A model generated the notes under the pieces. That model saw nothing but the letters and a program-made list of their open reading frames with translations. It had not been told where the DNA came from and made no database searches. From assembly GCA_964390065.1 (NCBI GenBank), contig CAYMGX010000044.1, forward strand, positions 1 to 30,700: a stretch of 30,700 nt of DNA, written 5' to 3'. Origin of the DNA: JAAZBG01 sp964390065 (lineage in GTDB: Bacteria > Fibrobacterota > Chitinivibrionia > Chitinivibrionales > Chitinispirillaceae). A program made the translations under genes and the position numbers. Positions within the stretch are counted from its first letter, which is position 1; the number at the start of each line of letters is the position of its first letter. Shown piece by piece: positions 24,341-30,700 of the stretch.

Positions 24341-26119
24341 ATGTCTTTTACTGTAAGACGTACCCACAAATGCGGGGATCTGCGGGCAAAAAATGAGGGC
24401 GAAGTAATTGCACTTAACGGGTGGGTGCATAACTGGCGAAACCATGGAGGTATCATTTTTATTGACCTTCGTGACCGTTATGGAATTACACAGGTCGTTT
24501 TCAATCCTGCAACTGATACCGCACTTGCACAGAAAGCTTCCGTTTTACGTCATGAGTATGTAATTGCGATCAGAGGAAAAGTATCGCTCCGTCCGGGTAC
24601 AATGGCAAATCCAAAAATGCCAACCGGTGAGATTGAAGTCATTGCGACCGAACTGGAAATTCTGAATCAGGCTGTGACACCGCCGCTTCATATAAATGAT
24701 CCGGATGCGTCAGAGTCTGAAGAGCTTCGTTTCAAGTTCAGATACCTCGATTTACGTCGTCCAAACATGCAGCGCAATATCATTTTCCGTCATCACGTTG
24801 CAGCTGAAGCCCGGAAGTATCTCTGGGAAAATGGATTTACAGAGATCGAGACGCCTATTCTCATGAAAAGTACACCTGAAGGTGCCCGCGATTTCCTTGT
24901 TCCCAGTCGTCTTAACAAGGGAAAATTCTATGCGTTACCACAGTCACCTCAGACCTATAAGCAAATTTTGATGGTTGCCGGATTTGATCGATACTTTCAG
25001 ATTGCCCGTTGTTTCAGAGATGAGGATCTTCGTGCGGATCGTCAGCCGGAGTTTACGCAAATTGATGCCGAATTATCATTTATTGATGAAGACGATATTT
25101 TTCTTGTCTTTGAAGGGATGATTGCGTCAATTTTCAAAAATGTTTTAAACCTTGATATAAAAACACCATTTCCCCGCATGACCTATGATACCGCATTTCA
25201 CAAGTACGGAAGCGATAAACCGGATTTACGTTTTGACCTCCCTATAAAAGAGGTAACCTCGCTGTTTACGCAATCGCAGTTCAAGGTTTTCCAGAGCGCG
25301 ATTGATTCTAACGGTAACATTGCAGCGCTTGTTGCTCCTCAGTGCAGTGATTTTTCTCGCAAAACAATTGATGACCTCACTGCACTTGTTGGAAAATATG
25401 GCGCAAAGGGTCTTGTCTGGCTGCGTCTCACTGATGCCGGTCTTGAGGGGCCATCACGCAAGTTCCTTTCTGATACAGAAGCAGACTCTCTGGTTAAAGA
25501 AACAGGTGCATCAAAGGGTGATATGATTTTTATCATTGCAGCATCAGAAAAGGTTTGTTTTACATCGCTTGGTCAGCTTCGTCTTGAGATTGGTAAAACA
25601 AAAAATCTGATCAGGAAAGATGAGTTCAATTTCCTGTGGCTCAAAGAGTTCCCATTGTTTGAGTTTAGTGATGAAGAACAGAGGTATGTCTCAGTACATC
25701 ACCCGTTTACATCACCACTTGCAGAAGATATTCCGCTGATCACCACACCAGATTATTACAAAGCCCGTGCCCGTGCGTATGATCTTGTCCTCAATGGCTT
25801 TGAAGTGGGGGGCGGCAGCATCCGAATTCACAGCAGTGATGTACAGCAGAAAGTGTTTGAACTGCTTGGAATCAGTGCAGAGGAAGCTGAAGCAAAATTC
25901 GGATTTCTGCTAAAAGCACTTTCCTTCGGAGCTCCACCTCATGGTGGAATTGCCTTTGGTCTGGATCGCCTTGTCATGTTAATGCTTGGGCTTGACAGCA
26001 TTCGTGATACGATACCGTTTCCAAAGACAAGTGCCGGTATTTCCCTTATGGACAATGCACCGGATGTTGTCAGCGACCGCCAGCTGAAAGAGTTATATAT
26101 TAAAAAAGTCGAAGATTAA
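24341..26119 (+). CDS. aspS: Aspartyl-tRNA synthetase (probably non-discriminating)
   Basis: A 592-residue bacterial-type class IIb synthetase. The N-terminal OB-fold (LNGWVHNWRNHGGIIFIDLRDRYG) recognises the anticodon. The catalytic core has LVPSRLNKGKFYALPQSPQ, FRDEDLRADRQPEFTQIDAE and, at the end, GIAFGLDRLVMLMLG, with the bacterial GAD insertion between. GGAG lies 6-7 nt before the ATG at 24341; an ATG one codon earlier is also possible. His35 aligns with His31 of the Pseudomonas enzyme, a residue associated with non-discriminating AspRS that charges both tRNA-Asp and tRNA-Asn. If so, GatCAB would convert Asp-tRNA-Asn. The cognate tRNA-Asp gene is at the end of the window. Confidence 0.96.
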   Translation: MSFTVRRTHKCGDLRAKNEGEVIALNGWVHNWRNHGGIIFIDLRDRYGITQVVFNPATDTALAQKASVLRHEYVIAIRGKVSLRPGTMANPKMPTGEIEVIATELEILNQAVTPPLHINDPDASESEELRFKFRYLDLRRPNMQRNIIFRHHVAAEARKYLWENGFTEIETPILMKSTPEGARDFLVPSRLNKGKFYALPQSPQTYKQILMVAGFDRYFQIARCFRDEDLRADRQPEFTQIDAELSFIDEDDIFLVFEGMIASIFKNVLNLDIKTPFPRMTYDTAFHKYGSDKPDLRFDLPIKEVTSLFTQSQFKVFQSAIDSNGNIAALVAPQCSDFSRKTIDDLTALVGKYGAKGLVWLRLTDAGLEGPSRKFLSDTEADSLVKETGASKGDMIFIIAASEKVCFTSLGQLRLEIGKTKNLIRKDEFNFLWLKEFPLFEFSDEEQRYVSVHHPFTSPLAEDIPLITTPDYYKARARAYDLVLNGFEVGGGSIRIHSSDVQQKVFELLGISAEEAEAKFGFLLKALSFGAPPHGGIAFGLDRLVMLMLGLDSIRDTIPFPKTSAGISLMDNAPDVVSDRQLKELYIKKVED

Positions 26120-26132
26120 TCAGTATTTTTTA

Positions 26133-26213
26133 GGTATACTATATACCAGTTGATGTTGGTGTGTAATGTGATGCGGATGTACATATTGCTATACACACCA
26201 AACGGTAATTACC
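26133..26213. other. Cluster of inverted repeats after aspS
   Basis: Three inverted repeats follow one another: GGTATA/TATACC (26133-26147), TTGGTGTGTA/TACACACCAA (26156-26165 with 26192-26201) and the palindrome GGTAATTACC (26204-26213). None is followed by a T-tract. They may together end or stabilise the aspS transcript. Confidence 0.45.
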
Positions 26214-26298
26214 TGATTATACGGTTTCATTGTTGCAGGTGCAGAAGAAAGAGAAAATGAACATTGAACTTGGAATAGTTAATAGGTCTTTTTCAAAG

Positions 26299-26325
26299 TT
26301 CTCACTTCTTACTTCCAACTTCAAC
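26299..26325. repeat. Degenerate heptamer tandem array
   Basis: Consecutive units TTCTCAC, TTCTTAC, TTCCAAC and TTCAAC share the pattern TTNNNAC, with the last one base short. The minus-strand reading of the array at 10014-10048 (TTACTAC units) fits the same pattern. A likely -35 box begins at the next base. Confidence 0.6.
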
Positions 26326-26355
26326 TTGACATTGTATCTGGTTGGAAACTATTAT
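26326..26355 (+). promoter_or_regulatory. Sigma70-type promoter of the small lipoprotein gene
   Basis: A perfect -35 TTGACA (26326-26331) is followed after 18 nt by TATTAT (26350-26355). This leaves about 45 nt of leader before the ATG at 26408. It is among the best promoter matches in the window. Confidence 0.6.
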
Positions 26356-26407
26356 TACACATAAACCTTGACCTTTTTTAAATGTTCGGAAAAATCAGGA
26401 GGTCTTA

Positions 26408-26656
26408 ATGTCCAGGGTTTCTAAAGTTGTTTCTATCGGCGTATTTAGCGCTTTAATTGCTTGTGGTGGCATTGGTTGTACAAAAAAACCAAGCCAGGAG
26501 GATGTTTCGAAGTTGGAGGAAGCCAGAGTTGCTGCGGAAAGTGCTGAAAGAAAACTTTCCGAACTTCGTCAGGAACGTATGCAGCTTGAACAGGAACTTC
26601 AGGGAAAGCAGTCAGATTTCAATGCAAAACAACAGGAGCTCAACAACCTTCAATAA
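26408..26656 (+). CDS. Small coiled-coil lipoprotein, possibly truncated
   Basis: An 82-residue protein. The signal peptide ends in a canonical lipobox LIAC (Cys19); a second Cys follows at 24. The rest is one charged helix with heptad-like spacing (KLEEARVAAESAERKLSELRQERMQLEQELQGKQ), as in Lpp-like or other coiled-coil envelope proteins. AGGAGG lies before the ATG. A strong promoter stands 53 nt upstream of the start. The stop falls abruptly in the coil, and a neighbouring frame continues with IKALSGKQYQRTLNADIAKG, so the protein may once have been longer. Function unknown. Confidence 0.75.
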   Translation: MSRVSKVVSIGVFSALIACGGIGCTKKPSQEDVSKLEEARVAAESAERKLSELRQERMQLEQELQGKQSDFNAKQQELNNLQ

Positions 26657-27118
26657 AAGCCCTGAGTGGTAAACAGTATCAAAGAACTTTAAATGCTGAT
26701 ATTGCAAAGGGTTTCCATCGGGATTGCAGGCATATTGTTTTACTTATACTCACCCGGGGGGGCAGCAAAGCCCTGCAAAGTGTTATTTTGCTCAATCTGT
26801 TATCGAAAGAGCGATGTCTATCCGGGAGCTGGTTAAGCATGAACTGGCAGAGATCCAGTCATTAAAGATCCGGACCGTCGAAACTGATAATGAGATTCTT
26901 CGTGCAGCAAGTGAGCAGTATGGGACTCCTGGTATCACATCGGTGGAGTTGGTCAAACCACAGGCAGATTGCAGAAATTCTTACAAAAATGTGTATCACT
27001 TCAGACATTGTCACCGAATTCTATATAAATACATAAACCTAATGTTCAGGCATTGGTTGATCAGTGCTCCATTCTGCCTTCTGAACATGCCCGCAGGGTT
27101 TCTTTTCTTCTATGGTAA
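26653..27118 (+). pseudogene. Frame-broken gene remnant(s)
   Basis: Protein-like sequence continues here in several frames. 26653-26712 reads IKALSGKQYQRTLNADIAKG. 26814-26960 reads MSIRELVKHELAEIQSLKIR and onward to SVELVK. 26965-27036 reads QIAEILTKMCITSDIVTEFY. 27038-27118 reads PNVQALVDQCSILPSEHARR and VSFLLW. Each part has ordinary soluble-protein composition while the surrounding text in its frame does not, as expected from several frameshifts in one or two genes. The first piece may be the lost tail of the lipoprotein upstream. A seven-G run (26756-26762) is a likely slippage site. I do not recognise the family. Confidence 0.5.
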
Positions 27119-27332
27119 GGTACTATAAGGTCAATTGCAGCTTTTACAACAGAGCTGTTGCATTGATATTGTTTAGATATATATTACTAATACAGAGTTT
27201 TTTTCCGCTTGATTGTTAGTGTCCTGTATGAAATGTTGGTTAATCACAGGAACACAGGTGGAACTGGTTTTAATTGGTACGATGTTACGAATTGTTAACA
27301 GAAAGAAAGTTATCAGGTTGATAGCATAACAT
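27119..27332. other. Spacer before the 7TM-HD gene
   Basis: AT-rich, with no gene supported. It should hold the promoter of the 7TM-HD gene. TTGCAT followed after 17 nt by ATATTA (around 27159-27187) is a weak candidate. Confidence 0.35.
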
Positions 27333-29633
27333 ATGTTCAAATTTTTCACATTTAAGAAACGGGATGCAGGGAAACTGTCTGCAGGCAGGCTATTGTCTGA
27401 TTTTAATATTCTCAAGTACCTGTCTTTACCGCTTGTCGTGTTCATTTGTACAATCCTTTTTACACTGATTTTATTCCCCTATACAGTATCGGTACAAGTG
27501 TTTAATCTTCCCAAAGTCGGTGAGGTTTCATCTGAGACTATAATTGCTCCATTTACATATGATATAATCAGGATGCCCGATGAACTTGAGCGTGAACGGA
27601 AAAAAGCCGAGAGCAAAGTGCTGCTGGTAATGCAATATGATGCTGATATCAAAGATGATGTGCGCAAAAAGTTTAATAATTTTCGGGAACGGATTAATGT
27701 CGCAGTAAAAAGTAAAAACGTTGATTCTGTTAAAACTATTGAATCGCTGGTTCAGATGAATGAGTTTTCTATATCAACAATACGGGCAACCATTGCAAGT
27801 CCAAGGCTGATCAGTGATGCACTTTCGATTGCTGAGGATCTCATGGACAAAGGAATCTCCGAGATACCTGTCGTAGGATCGCTTGATAAACTATCACGTC
27901 TGAGAGCTGAGTATAATGCATCATTTGAGCGGTATTTATTGTATGACCATGAATATGTTACATTACGAAAAGGAAATTATGAAACGACAGTACGGCTTAG
28001 TGATCTTCCGGTCCGTGAGGTTGCACTTGAGGATCAGATCCGCAAACTCAAGCAATCGCGTCGCTATGCTGATGAATCATTAAATGCTTTATACGAAATG
28101 ATGTTTAAATATGTAAAGTCAAATGTACAGGTAAACAACGCACTGACTGATTCCCGGCGGGAGAAAGCATCACGGGAGGTCACGGAGGTAATCGGTAAAG
28201 TAATTAAAGATTCCGAAATTGTAAGAAAACATCAGGTTGTAACTCCGGATATTCTTTCCCGTTTAATGTCGCTGCAACACGCTCTTTACAAAACGGGTAA
28301 TAATGAAGAAAAGCAAAGAATATGGGCAAATAATACCGGTCGTTTGCTAATGCTTTTTCTTCCGCTCTGTTTTATCGCTTTTTATCTTTACAATTATGAG
28401 AAAAAACTTGTTACAAACGGCCGAAAGCTTGTTGCCCTTGCGTCAATAATCATCATTCAGATGGTAATCATGCGTTTGGGGTTGTTCATAGCTTCGCGTC
28501 TGGTACAGCCATCAGGGGAGCTTACCACAATTGTACCGGAGTATTTACTACCCTTTACAGCCGGACCGATGCTGACTGCGATACTGTTTAATCCGTATAT
28601 TGCATTTCTGTCGCTTTTATTCATGAGTATTTATAGCGGTGTGATTCTTGGATTCAGTCACTACTTTTTTATGTATTGTTTATTAGGTGGACTTGTGTCA
28701 ATTTACACTGTGCGGGATATACGGTATCGGCTTCATTTTTTCAAGATTATTCCCAAGGTGTTGCTGGTATGCATTGGTGTAATTACCATCTGGCATTTTG
28801 CCAGCTTTAATTTCTCTTTTCTGACACTGTTACAGAATTATTCTCTTGCACTGATCAGTGTTGTAATATCGGTTTTCCTGTCGATGGCGTTGACCCCGCT
28901 TTTTGAACGGATATTTGATCTTAGTACAAATATGACACTTATTGAGCTTTCTGATATGAATCATCCTATTTTGAAACGTCTATCTATCGAAGCTGCCGGC
29001 ACGTATAACCATAGTGTACTTGTGGGAAACCTTGCGGAGTCAGCAGCTCAAAAAATTGGCGCGAATGCATTGCTTGCCCGTGTGGCATCGTACTATCACG
29101 ATATCGGGAAGATCGATAAATCAGATTATTTTGTCGAAAACAATCTACCGGTGGAGAAAAATCGCCATACAAAACTCGCTCCATCAATGAGTGCACTGAT
29201 TATCTGTTCACATGTAAAAGATGGTGTTGAACTTGCGATCAAATACAGGCTCCCCGGTGTGATAAAAGATGTCATTATGCAGCATCATGGTACGAGTACG
29301 GTATCATTTTTCTATGAAAAGGCACTTGAGCAGGATCCTCACAAACAGGTTCAGGAGCAGGATTTCATGTACAGCGGTCCTATCCCTCAGAGTCCGGAGG
29401 CTGCAATTATCATGCTTGCTGATTCAGTTGAGGCTGCATCAAGGAGTCTGGGGACAAGTTCACCGAAACTATTGAGGGAACTTGTTAAAAAAATCATTCG
29501 CGACAAGTTCCTTTCATCACAACTTGATCAAAGTGACTTGACATTAAAAGATCTGGATCTTATAGTTGAAGGGTTCATGCCGGTTCTTCAGGGAATTTTT
29601 CATTCCAGAATTGAGTATCCGAAAGGGGCATAA
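27333..29633 (+). CDS. pgpH: 7TM-HD receptor, PgpH-like cyclic-di-AMP phosphodiesterase
   Basis: A 766-residue membrane protein. A first helix (about 33-52) is followed by an extracytoplasmic 7TMR-HDED-type domain (about 55-325, from TVSVQVFNLPKVGEVSSETI), seven membrane helices (about 330-540) and a cytoplasmic HD phosphohydrolase domain. The HD site is complete: NHSVLVGNLAESAA, the His589-Asp590 pair in SYYHDIGK, ICSHVKDG, IMQHHGTSTVSFFY and LADSVEAASRSL. Related proteins (PgpH) hydrolyse c-di-AMP, linking it to osmolyte and wall control. Relatives in Gram-negative groups are less studied, so the substrate is inferred. The Shine-Dalgarno is weak. The next gene starts 4 nt after its stop, so the two are co-transcribed. 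Confidence 0.9.
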   Translation: MFKFFTFKKRDAGKLSAGRLLSDFNILKYLSLPLVVFICTILFTLILFPYTVSVQVFNLPKVGEVSSETIIAPFTYDIIRMPDELERERKKAESKVLLVMQYDADIKDDVRKKFNNFRERINVAVKSKNVDSVKTIESLVQMNEFSISTIRATIASPRLISDALSIAEDLMDKGISEIPVVGSLDKLSRLRAEYNASFERYLLYDHEYVTLRKGNYETTVRLSDLPVREVALEDQIRKLKQSRRYADESLNALYEMMFKYVKSNVQVNNALTDSRREKASREVTEVIGKVIKDSEIVRKHQVVTPDILSRLMSLQHALYKTGNNEEKQRIWANNTGRLLMLFLPLCFIAFYLYNYEKKLVTNGRKLVALASIIIIQMVIMRLGLFIASRLVQPSGELTTIVPEYLLPFTAGPMLTAILFNPYIAFLSLLFMSIYSGVILGFSHYFFMYCLLGGLVSIYTVRDIRYRLHFFKIIPKVLLVCIGVITIWHFASFNFSFLTLLQNYSLALISVVISVFLSMALTPLFERIFDLSTNMTLIELSDMNHPILKRLSIEAAGTYNHSVLVGNLAESAAQKIGANALLARVASYYHDIGKIDKSDYFVENNLPVEKNRHTKLAPSMSALIICSHVKDGVELAIKYRLPGVIKDVIMQHHGTSTVSFFYEKALEQDPHKQVQEQDFMYSGPIPQSPEAAIIMLADSVEAASRSLGTSSPKLLRELVKKIIRDKFLSSQLDQSDLTLKDLDLIVEGFMPVLQGIFHSRIEYPKGA

Positions 29634-29637
29634 GGGT

Positions 29638-30258
29638 ATGCAGGCAAAAAGTGCTGTTTTTTCACGAACCCATTTCTTCATTGACCGAAAGTTTCAGGGA
29701 CGGTACATGGTATCATTTTTTGTACCAATGTTCATTCTGCTCCTGTTCATGATTTTTACCCTCTATTTTGCATCGGTAACAATTATCGATACGACTACAC
29801 GTATAATTAAGAAGGATATTGAAAATCGTGTCACTCTTGGATTGCAGGATCAACGGGAACCATCCGTTGAACAGTATAAAGCATCACTGACAGGAATCAA
29901 CGAGTATATACGCACATTTTCCTCAAATAAGGAATTTAAACAAACGGTATTAAGTTCTCTGTTGTGGGTTTTTGGTGTTGGTATGATTCTTGTGATGGTG
30001 CAGATTGTTTTACTGACAATATTCTTTTCTCACAAGATTGCCGGGCCGGTATACCGGTTTGAAAAGGTTTGTCATAATATGATATCGGGAAATTACACAG
30101 ACCAGATACATTTGCGCAAGGGTGATGAGATGCAGAATCTTGCTGTTTTGATGAATGAAATGATCAGAAAAACAGGGGAGAGGATGAATGCGCTTAATGG
30201 TGCTTCATCAAGTGAAGAAAAAGAAGAAATTTATAAGAAATTGCAAATAAATTCTTGA
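29638..30258 (+). CDS. Two-helix HAMP-domain membrane protein without output domain
   Basis: A 206-residue protein. The ATG at 29638 is chosen because the open frame upstream overlaps the end of the 7TM-HD gene; an AAGGG lies directly before it. Two transmembrane helices (about 25-50, SFFVPMFILLLFMIFTLYF; and about 110-140, VFGVGMILVMVQIVLLTIFF) enclose a periplasmic region of about 60 residues. A HAMP domain follows (SHKIAGPVYRFEKVCHNMIS, LRKGDEMQNLAVLMNEMI). It then ends in a short charged helix, with no kinase, cyclase or methyl-accepting domain. It may relay an envelope signal to a partner, possibly the co-transcribed phosphodiesterase. That partnership is inference from the 4-nt gap. Confidence 0.8.
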   Translation: MQAKSAVFSRTHFFIDRKFQGRYMVSFFVPMFILLLFMIFTLYFASVTIIDTTTRIIKKDIENRVTLGLQDQREPSVEQYKASLTGINEYIRTFSSNKEFKQTVLSSLLWVFGVGMILVMVQIVLLTIFFSHKIAGPVYRFEKVCHNMISGNYTDQIHLRKGDEMQNLAVLMNEMIRKTGERMNALNGASSSEEKEEIYKKLQINS

Positions 30259-30283
30259 CATTGATTTTGGGATATAGTAGTTT
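30255..30283 (+). promoter_or_regulatory. Putative promoter of the small membrane protein and tRNAs
   Basis: TTGACA (30255-30260) overlaps the stop codon of the HAMP gene. TAGTTT follows after 17 nt. The -10 is imperfect. Transcription from here could include the small membrane protein and the two tRNA genes, as no terminator is seen between them. Confidence 0.4.
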
Positions 30284-30323
30284 TAACGTGTCTTTGAAAT
30301 GAACAGGAAAAAGGAACTGAATA

Positions 30324-30524
30324 ATGAATAGATTACTTAGCACAATTAACGCAAAACTCCTTGGTATTGCTATAATTGTATTGGTAATAGGTTATGTTCT
30401 TTTAGCACAGGGACCTGCAAATAATCCCTTGTCAAAGAGCGTGGCACCGATTATATTAGTGATCTCTTACATCGTTCTGATACCTTGTTCAATAATCTTC
30501 TCTAAGAAGATTGATAATAAGTAA
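30324..30524 (+). CDS. Small two-helix membrane protein (DUF3098-like)
   Basis: A 66-residue protein with two membrane helices (LLGIAIIVLVIGYVLLA and VAPIILVISYIVLIPCSIIF) joined by a short loop, QGPANNPLSKS. The loop and second helix recall small DUF3098-type proteins of the Bacteroidota/FCB groups, whose role is unknown. AAGGA stands 8-9 nt before the ATG. It ends 13 nt before tRNA-Val, so it may be transcribed together with the tRNA genes. Confidence 0.72.
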   Translation: MNRLLSTINAKLLGIAIIVLVIGYVLLAQGPANNPLSKSVAPIILVISYIVLIPCSIIFSKKIDNK

Positions 30525-30537
30525 CTTTGAAATCCTC

Positions 30538-30612
30538 GGGCGTTTAGCTCAGCTGGTATAGAGCACCTGCCTTACAAGCAGGTGGTCGGGGGTTCGAATC
30601 CCTCAACGCCCA
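30538..30612 (+). tRNA. tRNA-Val (anticodon UAC)
   Basis: A full cloverleaf is visible. The acceptor GGGCGTT (30538-30544) pairs with AACGCCC (30605-30611), and the discriminator is A. The anticodon stem CCTGC/GCAGG holds the loop CTTACAA, giving UAC, which reads GUA valine codons. The T-arm has GGTTCGAATCC. CCA is not encoded. Confidence 0.97.
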
Positions 30613-30628
30613 ATTGAAATAGTTTAAT

Positions 30629-30700
30629 GGACTGGTAGTTCAGTTGGTTAGAACGCTGGCCTGTCAAGCCAGAGGTCGCGAGTTCGAGCCTCGTCCGGTC
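30629..30700 (+). tRNA. tRNA-Asp (anticodon GUC), cut by the window end
   Basis: The acceptor GGACTGG (30629-30635) pairs with the terminal CCGGTC, whose last base and the discriminator fall outside the window. The anticodon loop CTGTCAA gives GUC for aspartate. The T-arm has GAGTTCGAGCC. It lies 16 nt after tRNA-Val, forming a small tRNA cluster. Confidence 0.95.

Overview
The window is a chromosomal stretch of a moderately AT-rich Gram-negative-type bacterium. It carries housekeeping genes (metK, aspS, rsgA, an rRNA/tRNA methyltransferase, tRNA-Val, tRNA-Asp) among genes for secreted proteins, lipoproteins and signalling. A secreted GH5 glycanase ending in a type-IX-secretion-like C-terminal domain, an NfnAB transhydrogenase pair, a PknB-like kinase, a 7TM-HD protein and many lipoproteins would fit an anaerobic polysaccharide degrader of the Fibrobacterota (Chitinispirillum-like) or the wider FCB group. 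This placement is inference; no rRNA or marker tree is available here.

Layout: 1-1180 is an accessory patch with a 14-bp tandem repeat, a vapBC toxin-antitoxin pair on the minus strand and a GC-rich intergenic element. 1184-3448 holds nhaD (minus) and a SpoU/TrmH methyltransferase (plus). 3521-7299 is a two-gene minus-strand operon encoding a membrane-anchored beta-helix protein and a large lipoprotein with Ig-like and Calx-beta modules. 7713-9954 encodes a PAS-GGDEF diguanylate cyclase and the GTPase RsgA (both minus). 10126-15139 is a plus-strand run: larC, metK, nfnA, nfnB, with clear terminators after larC, metK and nfnB. 15394-17976 has a small lipoprotein (minus) and a beta-lactamase-fold serine hydrolase (plus). 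18124-21820 (minus) holds a TMTC-like GT-C/TPR membrane protein and the GH5 enzyme. 22193-23989 is a Ser/Thr kinase (minus). 24341-30524 (plus) has aspS, a coiled-coil lipoprotein, a decayed gene, a PgpH-like 7TM-HD phosphodiesterase, a HAMP membrane protein and a small two-helix membrane protein. Two tRNA genes follow.

The most unusual structure is a pair of 70-bp direct repeats (17991-18060 and 19997-20066, 68/70 identical) flanking the TMTC-like gene. Each contains the last codons and terminator of a secreted-protein gene. One belongs to the intact GH5 gene. The other is attached to a 35-codon orphan reading frame that overlaps the end of the TMTC-like gene. This looks like a recombination or insertion scar. 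Other points are a frame-broken gene at 26653-27118, three heptamer-periodic tandem arrays, a GC-rich hairpin element present twice, an orphan larC, and an AspRS with a residue typical of non-discriminating enzymes. No CRISPR array, insertion sequence, prophage or rRNA was seen.
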